From an uncultured Oscillospiraceae bacterium (lineage in GTDB: Bacteria; Bacillota; Clostridia; Oscillospirales; Oscillospiraceae), in contig CAJUOA010000097.1 of NCBI GenBank assembly GCA_910587785.1, positions 1 through 12,280 of the forward strand: DNA of 12,280 bases, read 5' to 3'. A program made the position numbers and the translations under genes. This document shows, piece after piece, positions 7,353 to 12,280 of this stretch. Every line of letters starts with the position of its first letter. The stretch's first letter is position 1. The notes under the pieces are model-generated. The model was not told the origin of the DNA and searched no databases. It worked only from the letters and a program-made list of their open reading frames with translations.

Positions 7353-7892
7353 ATGGACACGACGATGACAGTTAATGGTGTGGAATATACCGTACATAAA
7401 CTGCTTGGCAAAGGAAAGGGCGGCTACTCCTATCTGGTGACCAATGGGGAGCGTCAGTATGTATTGAAGCAGATTCACCATGAACCCTGCGATTACTACC
7501 AGTTTGGAGACAAATTGGACTCAGAAATACGGGACTATGCCCGATTGCAGGCAATCGGCATTCCTCTGCCGGAGCTGATTGCCTGCGATAGAGCGCAGGA
7601 GCGCATTTTGAAGGAATTCATTGACGGTGAGACGGTCTATTCTCTGCTTCTGCAGGATGCCTTACCAGAAACCTGTCTGGATCAAGTACGGGCCATGTGT
7701 GCCATTCTTTACCCAGCCAATACAAACATAGATTACTTTCCAACCAACTTTGTGCTTCAGGATGGCCGGTTGTACTACATTGATTATGAGTGCAACGATT
7801 ACATGGAGCAATGGGATTTTGAACACTGGGGCATAAAATACTGGTCCAGGACACCTGAGTTTTTGCAGTATGCAAAGGAAACATCAACCTGA
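7353..7892 (+). CDS. small kinase-fold protein (serine/threonine- or RIO-like kinase)
   Basis: A 179-residue single-domain protein. It keeps the main protein-kinase landmarks in compressed form: Gly-rich loop LGKGKGGYSYLV (18-29), a candidate ATP-binding lysine in VLKQ (Lys39), a candidate alpha-C glutamate (Glu58), a catalytic-loop equivalent NIDYFPTNFVL with Asp127 and Asn132, and a metal-binding IDYE in place of DFG (Asp144). The usual HRD/HGD histidine is Asn125. This resembles short RIO/Bud32-like or phosphotransferase-type kinases; the substrate is unknown. AAGGAG (7339-7344) sits eight bases before ATG. It is 141 bp after the GH13 stop and may have its own transcript; codon use is more AT-rich than the operon. 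The fold call is firm; activity is inference. Confidence 0.75.
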   Translation: MDTTMTVNGVEYTVHKLLGKGKGGYSYLVTNGERQYVLKQIHHEPCDYYQFGDKLDSEIRDYARLQAIGIPLPELIACDRAQERILKEFIDGETVYSLLLQDALPETCLDQVRAMCAILYPANTNIDYFPTNFVLQDGRLYYIDYECNDYMEQWDFEHWGIKYWSRTPEFLQYAKETST

Positions 7893-7925
7893 ATGCCCTA
7901 TAACCTCAACCTTGGTCACTGAATT

Positions 7926-7979
7926 GAGGGCAGTTTATATGTCTACCGCCATAAATTGGATATGTAGTGTGGACATAAA
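7926..7979 (+). pseudogene. relic of a second GH13 gene, C-terminal codons only, internally deleted
   Basis: Bases 7926-7957 match the intact GH13 gene at 7032-7063 (28 of 32, no gaps). The next bases, 7956-7979, match its extreme 3' end at 7189-7212 (21 of 24), including the stop codon. The parent positions are separated by a repeated TTTGGA (7062-7067 and 7188-7193), so the relic looks like a homologue that lost 126 bp by recombination between these repeats, plus one T. Translated in the two frames it gives EGSLYVYRHK then GYVVWT-stop, against EGSFYIYCRK and GYVVWK-stop in the intact enzyme. Several differences fall at third codon positions, which suggests the relic descends from a gene once under selection. 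Nothing convincing remains upstream of 7926. Confidence 0.7.
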
Positions 7980-8010
7980 ACCGTTTCCTGCAGTATGGGG
8001 GTACCGATTG

Positions 8011-8139
8011 ATGCTTGAAAGCACGTTTACCGGACATACCCTCTGGCCGCTGATTGTTATCTTCCTTGCAGCAGTTGTACTAGCGGACCAGCTTGATGAA
8101 CAGGAACGCGAAGAAAAGGGACGACAGAAATTCCAATGA
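8011..8139 (+). CDS. doubtful small membrane protein ORF
   Basis: The open frame from ATG at 8011 encodes 42 residues: a short N-terminus, one hydrophobic span (LWPLIVIFLAAVVLA) and a highly charged tail (DQLDEQEREEKGRQKFQ). A weak G-run (7997-8001) lies nine bases upstream. The shape is reasonable for a small membrane protein, or for the C-terminus of a larger lost one. It overlaps the 3' end of the minus-strand broken gene, so only one of the two readings is likely real. No family recognised. Confidence 0.25.
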   Translation: MLESTFTGHTLWPLIVIFLAAVVLADQLDEQEREEKGRQKFQ

Positions 8140-8691
8140 GGAGTTCTGGTCGTCCAAGATGATGTAGGGGACGAAGTCATTGGTGAGATGGACCTCGTCC
8201 GCGTCAGGCCAGTTAAAGTTAGTCATGAGGGCCTTTCCCAGCTTGCGCCGGACACGCGGGTTTCCGATGGCGGCTCTCAGATTAGCCCGGTTGCCGTCGA
8301 ACACCAGCCGGGGACGGCCCCTGCGCGTGTCCAGTGAGATGGCCCGGAAAATTTTATCTTCCTCCGGGCAGTCGGGCTGGCGCACAGTGTCCAGATAGTC
8401 ACGGAACTTTGACCAGCGGAGATGGACGGTCTACTCATGGCCCTCCACGCAGTCGAAACTGCGCCCGGACAGCCAGGTGAACTCGAACGTGATCCGGTCG
8501 CGCCGCTCGTCCAGGCGGAGTACTGCGAAAGAATGGATGTCGTTGCTGATGATGCTGCCCTCGCTCTGGAGACGGTCCAGCTCGCTGTAGGTGATGTAGA
8601 ACCGCTGCGGGGACTTCATGCGCGGGGTGTAGGTCTGGATGCTGATGGTGTTCTCCCAGGCACGGGCGCGGAAAAGGATTCTGTCAGTCAT
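8080..8691 (-). pseudogene. mobile-element accessory protein, interrupted by an in-frame TAG and altered at its C-terminus
   Basis: One reading frame runs from ATG 8691 to 8080 but has a TAG at 8431-8433. Before the stop are 86 residues (MTDRILFRARAWENT at the start; RFYITYSELDRLQ and FAVLRLDERRDRITF inside). After it the frame continues directly with TVHLRWSKFRDYLDTV and later RRKLGKALMTNFNWPDADEV, which looks like the same protein. The codon context GAG-TAG-ACC fits a CAG-to-TAG change. The last ~30 residues (after NDFVPY, near 8165) are hydrophobic and do not look like a continuation, suggesting truncation or rearrangement. From memory, intact relatives of about 200 residues occur beside ssb genes in clostridial conjugative elements; their function is unknown. 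It lies downstream of ssb, but ssb has its own terminator. Confidence 0.6.
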
Positions 8692-8731
8692 GGATGGATT
8701 ACCTGCCTTTCAGATTTTGATTTTGGGCGCG

Positions 8732-8758
8732 AAAAAAGCGGGAGGGGTGTCCTCCCGC
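8732..8758 (-). terminator. rho-independent terminator of ssb
   Basis: Arms 8738-8745 and 8751-8758 (GCGGGAGG with CCTCCCGC) pair perfectly around 5 bases. On the minus strand they are followed by six T (8737-8732). This is a textbook terminator 24 bp after the ssb stop. Confidence 0.85.
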
Positions 8759-8781
8759 CTGAAAAGTGGCCGTGTATGCAA

Positions 8782-9207
8782 TCAGAACGGCAGATCGCCG
8801 TCGTCCTCCAGACCCCCATAGCCGTAGTCACCGCCAGCCGGGGTGCCAGCAGCGGCGTAGCTGGCCGCAGGAGCCGCCTGAGTCTGGGGCTTGCTGTCGC
8901 CGAAGTTCACGCTGTTTGCCACTATCTCGGCGCTGCGGCGCTTATTGCCGTCGCGGTCCGTCCAGTCGCGGAGCTGGAGCCGTCCATCGACCACGGCCAT
9001 GCGGCCCTTGGTGAAATACTTGCTGACGAACTCGGCTGTGCTGCGCCAGGCCACGATGTCGATGAAGTCGGTGACCTTCTCGCCGTTGGCGTCCTTGAAG
9101 TCGCGTTCGCAGGCGATGGAGAAGGACGTGACGGGGAGGCCGGACTGGGTGTGGCGCAGCTCGGGGTCGCGGGCGAGGCGGCCCATAAGGGCAATGTGAT
9201 TCAACAT
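8782..9207 (-). CDS. ssb: single-stranded DNA-binding protein
   Basis: A 141-residue SSB. Residues 1 to about 105 form the OB fold, with the standard opening MLNHIALMGRLARDPELRHT followed by VTSFSIACER, the DFIDIVAWRSTAEFVSKYFTKG core and VDGRLQLRDWTDRDGNKR. A flexible Ala/Gly/Pro/Gln linker leads to the acidic tip DDGDLPF, which in SSBs recruits repair and replication partners. The start is set by AAGGAGGA (about 9217-9224), nine bases upstream. Given its neighbours it is probably an element-borne SSB that protects transferred single strands, rather than the chromosomal copy, which usually lies between rpsF and rpsR. It is followed by its own terminator. Confidence 0.95.
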   Translation of the reverse strand: MLNHIALMGRLARDPELRHTQSGLPVTSFSIACERDFKDANGEKVTDFIDIVAWRSTAEFVSKYFTKGRMAVVDGRLQLRDWTDRDGNKRRSAEIVANSVNFGDSKPQTQAAPAASYAAAGTPAGGDYGYGGLEDDGDLPF

Positions 9208-9360
9208 GATTTCGGTTCCTCCTTATGATGTTTTGGAATGGTTTTTCTGTCACATGTAATCCCGGCCCTCCCCCAAAACTTCCAAAGAGCAGCGGAAAGG
9301 CACGGCCCGCCTGAAGTAAGCCGGAGCAGGCCCCGCAGGCGGTTTCGGTACAAACGTGAG

Positions 9361-9391
9361 CCCCGATGAATCCAGTGTCGATTCATCGGGG
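9361..9391. repeat. perfect 12-bp inverted repeat
   Basis: CCCCGATGAATC (9361-9372) and its exact reverse complement (9380-9391) flank a 7-base loop. No T-run adjoins on either strand, so it is not an obvious terminator. Confidence 0.85.
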
Positions 9392-9426
9392 ACTCCGTTT
9401 ATATAAATGGGTATCAGGCGGATATG

Positions 9427-9526
9427 GGACGGAAATGGAAAGAAAGGGGATAGCTGCCCAGTCAGTTGCCGGGCAGCTATCCGGGCCTTGCTCAGGGCGT
9501 CTATCTATTTTCTTCCATTTCCGTCC
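9427..9526. repeat. nested inverted repeats forming a three-way junction
   Basis: Outer arms 9427-9440 and 9513-9526 are perfect reverse complements (14 bp), and pairing can extend inwards five more bases with one mismatch and one wobble. Inside are a 12-bp perfect hairpin (9448-9459 with 9471-9482) and a small hairpin (9485-9489 with 9494-9498). Three helices meeting at one junction is a structured RNA or single-stranded DNA fold. Confidence 0.75.
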
Positions 9527-9626
9527 AAATGTCAGCAGCTATATCAGCCTTACCGGAGGCGAGGGCGGCTTTTAGCAAGCCCCCGCCCCCGTCGGTACTA
9601 TATATAACATTAGAGGGGCTTCGATC

Positions 9627-9659
9627 TTCGTTAAGTACGTGCTAGACGTGCTTAACGAA
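9627..9659. repeat. 14-bp hairpin near the phosphatase 3' end
   Basis: Arms 9627-9640 and 9646-9659 (TTCGTTAAGTACGT against ACGTGCTTAACGAA) pair at 13 of 14 positions, and the odd pair can be G-U. The loop is 5 bases (GCTAG). There is no flanking T-run, so termination is unlikely. Confidence 0.75.
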
Positions 9660-9711
9660 ACCAGACTGCCCCACGGAATCGAAATTTTGGAGGTTCCCGT
9701 GCCGCCGGGTT

Positions 9712-10416
9712 TCAGACATAGATTTCCTCCAGCGTGTCCAGGCAGATGCAGCCCAGCGGACCGCCGGACGCGCAGCCGCAGTCAATGGCGATCATCATGT
9801 CCTTGCGGTAAATCCTCGCGTCCTCCAGCCGCGCTCCCGTGTAGTACGGCGTGGGCGTGTGGCCGAAGACCAGGTATTTATCCGGGAAATAATCCTGCCC
9901 TGGCTCGGGGCGCGACAGAATCAGCTCGTCCAACTGGTAGTCGTCCAGGGCTTTATCCGGCGAGAAGCCGCCCAGCCCTGCATGGACCAGGACGAACTCC
10001 CTGCCGCCCGCCTCTGCCTCCTCATAGACCGTCAGGTCCTCCAGGATGTCCAGCACGTCCTGCCGGGCTGACCGGGAGAGCCTGCGGAACTCCGTGACCG
10101 TCTTGTCCCCGCCGTCGGACATCCAGCCCTGGACGCTCTTCAGCCGCCAGAGCAGCTTGTCCGGCTCCGTGTTCTCCTCTGTCAGCTCCTCCATGAGCCA
10201 CGGCAGACAAGTCAGCGCGGCGTACTCGTGATTACCCAGGAAGGGGACGATATTGGGGCGCATGGACATATCCAGCAGGATTTTCAGCCCGTCCGGGCCC
10301 CGGTCGATCATATCGCCCAGGACATATAGCGTATCGGAGTCTTTGAGGCCGAGGCGGCGCAGGAGCTCGACATACTTGTCGTAGCAGCCGTGGATGTCAC
10401 TGACGGCATATTGCAT
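9712..10416 (-). CDS. PPP-family metallophosphoesterase (serine/threonine phosphatase or ApaH-like)
   Basis: A 234-residue calcineurin-like hydrolase. The metal-binding motifs are in order: DIHG (7-10), GDMIDRGPDG (34-43), GNHE (61-64), then VLVHAGL and VFGHTPT, which supply the remaining metal histidines. This set is typical of PrpA/PrpE-type protein phosphatases and of diadenosine tetraphosphate hydrolases; the sequence alone does not decide between them. The chosen ATG has AGGAGGT (10424-10430) seven bases upstream; the frame is open further to 10443 but without a ribosome site. It sits among mobile-element genes and could be cargo. The inverted-repeat-rich non-coding region follows it. 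Confidence 0.88.
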   Translation of the reverse strand: MQYAVSDIHGCYDKYVELLRRLGLKDSDTLYVLGDMIDRGPDGLKILLDMSMRPNIVPFLGNHEYAALTCLPWLMEELTEENTEPDKLLWRLKSVQGWMSDGGDKTVTEFRRLSRSARQDVLDILEDLTVYEEAEAGGREFVLVHAGLGGFSPDKALDDYQLDELILSRPEPGQDYFPDKYLVFGHTPTPYYTGARLEDARIYRKDMMIAIDCGCASGGPLGCICLDTLEEIYV

Positions 10417-10423
10417 GGGATGT

Positions 10424-10430
10424 ACCTCCT
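10424..10430 (-). promoter_or_regulatory. ribosome binding site deciding the phosphatase start
   Basis: AGGAGGT on the minus strand, seven bases before ATG at 10416. It excludes the longer start at 10443. Confidence 0.8.
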
Positions 10431-10484
10431 TTTCGTTTCCCATTCTACTCTTTTTCTGAGATAAATCAAGGGGGATTGCCCACG

Positions 10485-10787
10485 TTAGGGTATGATTCCG
10501 AAGCGCCGCAGCGCTGCCTCGATGGCCGATTCTTTATCGGGTTGGACCACCCTGTCTTTGGGCGCGGTACTGTAACGGCTTTTTGTACGAAGTCCATGGT
10601 TCCGCTTCACCTGCGCGATTTGCCAGTCGAGCACGGCCAGGCCGTATTCCTGGGATATCCATTCCCTGATTTCCGGGTATTTGGCCTTGTACTTGTACTG
10701 GATGCTTCCATCGGGCGACGGTTCGTAGTCCAGGTATATATAGCTTCTCCCGTCTTTGGAGCTTTTGCCTATGCCGGAGATAGCTAA
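10485..10787 (-). pseudogene. displaced C-terminal domain resembling the RlmD/RumA tail
   Basis: This frame, offset from the exported-protein gene above it, encodes about 100 residues: DGRSYIYLDYEPSPDG, then YPEIREWISQEYGLAVLDWQ, IAQVKRNHGL and, at the end, PDKESAIEAALRRFGII. The last ~65 residues resemble a small C-terminal domain (pattern: YxEIxxYV...GLxVSxLYIAQVKRKxGL...PPEKExAIxxALxxFxMI) that I recall at the end of clostridial 23S rRNA uracil methyltransferases and some element-encoded proteins. There is no plausible start or ribosome site of its own. It appears to be a gene fragment joined to the truncated exported-protein gene. The family link is from memory and needs a search. Confidence 0.5.
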
Positions 10788-11394
10788 ACCGGTCTCCGAT
10801 CTCGTAGTCATCGGCATTATAGGTATTATCGGTCTGCCACTGGATGTCCTGGAGTTTCAGCGTCCGGCCCCCCTCTGTAATGGTCTTGGGCAGATGGTTG
10901 GCATCGGCGCTGGCCAGGTTGGGATAGCTGCGGGTGGCTGTGACAGGCTTGGTGGAACTGCCATACCCGGCAGGCTCGGTCTTGATGCTGTCCAGCACCA
11001 AATGGAGTGTGCCGGTAAAACCGTCCTCCGTAGTGGTCTCCTTCTCCTGGGGCAGCAGTTCAAGGACGGTTTCCATGTCCTTCTTGGCACTGTCCACAGT
11101 TTCCGTCTGGGTGATGGTCTGGGTCTCGGAGCCGATGACCACCTCCCGCAGAATGTCGGTGCATTCATATCTGGACCCGTCCCGCTCAAACGCCTCCATG
11201 GGAAGCGTAGCAGGGTCCGTGTTGGGCGAGAGGTCATAGACCTTGCGGATTTCCCTGGAATCCTGGTCGATGATGATGTCCACAGGCAGCAGGGCCTCCG
11301 GATCCGCCAGATCCACAGACGCTGCCCCGGCGGGCAGCACCAGCGCCGTCAGCACCAGAAGCGATACCAACAGGGAAATGAACCTTTTTTTCAC
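10534..11394 (-). pseudogene. exported conjugative-transfer-type protein, 3' end replaced
   Basis: The frame starts with GTG at 11394, served by AAGGAGGAAA about nine bases upstream (11404-11410 plus flanks). Residues 1-24 are a clear Sec signal peptide (KKRFISLLVSLLVLTALVLPAGA). Residues about 25-203 look like one protein: DIIIDQDSREIRKVYDLSPN, repeated TQTITQTETV, and a strand-rich region to YEIGDRF at 10786. Beyond this the frame turns into basic, low-quality sequence (LRHRQKLQRREKLY) to 10534, while a neighbouring frame carries an unrelated domain. So the C-terminus is probably lost. I recall similar exported proteins next to VirB2/VirB6-like genes in clostridial conjugative elements; the function is not established. 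It lies 45 bp after the small membrane protein gene, in the same operon. Confidence 0.6.
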
Positions 11395-11439
11395 TGGGCG
11401 TTTCCTCCTTTTTTGGTTGTGTGGTTCATTTGCGGTTGC

Positions 11440-11820
11440 TCAGGGGGTGTACTGTCCGCCCTGGATCAGCGGCTGCAGGTATGCCACCGCGAATCCCAGC
11501 GTGTTGAGGACGATCCACGTCACCACGATCCGTTTGAGCCAGCTGGTGGCCTCGGCAACCGCCCGCTCGTTGCGGGAGATCATGCGCACCAGCAGCGCCA
11601 CAGCCGCGGCTGTCACACCCACGATAGTGGAGATGCCCACCAGCTGGCCGTAGACGTCCGCAATGATCGTGGAAAAGCGGGTCCACATGGTGTCGGCTGC
11701 TGCGGCAGGCTGTGCGGTCAGCAGCATCATGTAGCAGGCAGACACTGCCGCTTGTACCCGGCGCTGCAGCCTTGCCGATCTGGGGCTGATGGTGTGCTTC
11801 TCGTGCTCTTTTTTCGCCAT
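11440..11820 (-). CDS. small membrane protein, VirB2/TrbC-like conjugation subunit candidate
   Basis: A 126-residue protein. A basic N-terminus (MAKKEHEKH...RSARLQRR) precedes a hydrophobic signal-like segment (about 22-42) ending in PAAAA-DT, a plausible signal-peptidase site. Two more hydrophobic spans follow: about 54-75 (VGISTIVGVTAAAVALLV) and about 92-112 (IVVTWIVLNTLGFAVAYL), linked by a short charged loop with MISRNERAV. Small size, a long signal and two spans are the layout of VirB2/TrbC pilin-like subunits of type IV secretion. AAGGAGGA (11827-11834) lies six bases upstream of ATG; the frame extends further but without a ribosome site. It leads into the exported-protein gene, supporting a transfer role. 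Family assignment is by layout and context only. Confidence 0.6.
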   Translation of the reverse strand: MAKKEHEKHTISPRSARLQRRVQAAVSACYMMLLTAQPAAAADTMWTRFSTIIADVYGQLVGISTIVGVTAAAVALLVRMISRNERAVAEATSWLKRIVVTWIVLNTLGFAVAYLQPLIQGGQYTP

Positions 11821-11852
11821 ACAGGTTCCTCCTTCCTGATAATCTGGACAGC

Positions 11853-11902
11853 AAAAAGCGCCGGGCCGCAGGGAAGCCAAAGGCTCTCTGCGGGACCGGC
11901 GC
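11853..11902 (-). terminator. rho-independent terminator before the small membrane protein gene
   Basis: Arms 11858-11878 and 11882-11902 pair with a few mismatches around a 3-base loop. On the minus strand the stem is followed by five T (11857-11853). It probably ends the transcript of the regulator gene entering from the right edge, so the small membrane protein gene would need its own promoter or attenuation-type read-through. Confidence 0.75.
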
Positions 11903-12001
11903 ACTGCCCGTGCCCACTTTTGGACGCTACCATCATACCACATTTACACTCCCCATGTCATCAGCGGCAGCGCTGCCAATTTTCCTGCCATTTTTCTGCC
12001 A

Positions 12002-12280
12002 TCAGTTTCCCTCCAGCAAGGTCAGGATCTCCAGCCATGCGTCCAGGCACCCCGCCGGGGCCGTCCAGAGCCGGATGGAGAGGATGTTGACCGCCTGCTG
12101 CCGGAGCCGGTAGTAGTGCCGGTCCGAGATGTCCAGCCGGTACAGGATCTCCTGGTGCGTGAGCTTGTCCGGGGTGACAAAGGTCTGGAAAATGATATTA
12201 TACATCATCTCGCCGTTCCCCGGCTTCTGCCGCAGTACCGTCAGGGCATCGTTGATCCGGTCCAGCAGCAGCCGGGACTG
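12002..12280 (-). CDS. C-terminal part of an HTH/sigma-like regulator (partial, runs off the window)
   Basis: Ninety-two residues are visible to the stop. The frame is open to the window edge, so the gene starts outside. The segment ALTVLRQKPGNGEMMYNIIF, then LTHQEILYRLDISDRHYYRLRQQAVNIL, has the helix-turn-helix spacing and the RHYYRLRQQA recognition-helix look of sigma-70 region-4-like and ArpU/RinA-type phage and element regulators. The end is SIRLWTAPAGCLDAWLEILTLLEGN. It is followed by a terminator (11853-11902). It is likely a regulator of the mobile element's transfer genes, but the missing N-terminus prevents a firm call. Confidence 0.6.
   Translation of the reverse strand, partial: QSRLLLDRINDALTVLRQKPGNGEMMYNIIFQTFVTPDKLTHQEILYRLDISDRHYYRLRQQAVNILSIRLWTAPAGCLDAWLEILTLLEGN

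Larger units (their letters stand above)
9208..9711. other. non-coding stretch rich in inverted repeats
   Basis: About 500 bases lie between the ssb start and the phosphatase stop. I see no credible gene here. It contains a perfect 12-bp hairpin (9361-9391), a nested three-way-junction structure (9427-9526), a GC hairpin (about 9563-9588) and a 14-bp hairpin (9627-9659). AT-rich patches (9398-9406 and 9600-9612) separate them. The overall make-up suggests an origin (transfer or single-strand replication) or a structured RNA rather than a simple spacer. Confidence 0.5.

Noticed and set aside
7870..8010. N-terminal extension of the doubtful small plus-strand ORF
   Set aside because: It overlaps the kinase 3' end and passes through the GH13 relic in the wrong frame, so it is not a real coding start.
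8431..8433. TAG read as a recoded (amber-suppressed) codon
   Set aside because: No suppressor tRNA or recoding element is visible, and the gene also has an abnormal C-terminus, so decay is the simpler explanation.
9558..9590. GC-rich repeat-like stretch considered as a terminator
   Set aside because: A short bulged hairpin can form, but no T-run follows on either strand.
10756..12090. Long plus-strand open frame (444 residues) across the transfer genes
   Set aside because: Runs antisense to several genes with good ribosome sites and through a minus-strand terminator; its composition is low in complexity and matches no domain.
1..12280. CRISPR arrays, tRNA or rRNA genes, intact insertion sequences
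   Set aside because: No regularly spaced repeats, cloverleaf/CCA pattern, rRNA segments or transposase frames were seen on reading both strands.

Overview
The window looks like a GC-rich, gut-type Firmicute of class Clostridia (Oscillospiraceae-like). This is inferred from strong AGGAGG ribosome sites, a CUT1 sugar importer with a lipoprotein receptor, and conjugative-element genes of the kind common in that group. No rRNA or other taxonomic marker is present, so the assignment is tentative.

Left half (about 1-7350): a maltodextrin utilisation locus. An AraC/GyrI-like regulator (+) converges on a LacI-family regulator (-) across a shared bidirectional terminator. The LacI gene is divergent from a four-gene operon (+): solute-binding lipoprotein, two MalF/MalG-like permeases and an intracellular neopullulanase/cyclomaltodextrinase-type GH13 enzyme. 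No transport ATPase is encoded, so the importer must borrow one. The lacI-malE intergenic region carries two copies of a LacI/CcpA-type operator core in opposite orientation, one beside each gene, which suggests one repressor controls both directions. The likely flow is: the lipoprotein captures maltodextrins, the permeases import them, the GH13 enzyme cleaves them inside, and sugar or a derivative releases the repressor.

Middle (7350-8140): a compact orphan kinase-fold gene (+), then a 54-bp relic of a second, diverged GH13 gene (the last codons of the enzyme with a 126-bp internal deletion), then a doubtful small membrane ORF. This stretch appears to be a scar left by a lost or deleted paralogue.

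Right half (about 8140-12280): genes all on the minus strand that resemble an integrative conjugative element or related mobile module, partly decayed. Read in the direction of transcription they are: the C-terminal part of a sigma-like/HTH regulator (runs off the window), a small VirB2/TrbC-like membrane protein, an exported transfer protein whose 3' end has been replaced by an out-of-frame C-terminal domain of RlmD/RumA type, a PPP-family phosphatase, a 500-bp non-coding stretch rich in inverted repeats (including a predicted three-way junction), a single-stranded DNA-binding protein with its own terminator, and an accessory protein broken by an in-frame TAG and lacking a normal C-terminus. 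The element seems to end, or be truncated, near 8140-8180.

The items most worth a second look are the GH13 relic at 7926-7979, the structured non-coding region 9361-9659, and the chimeric gene end at 10485-10810. I did not find a clearly novel multi-gene system.
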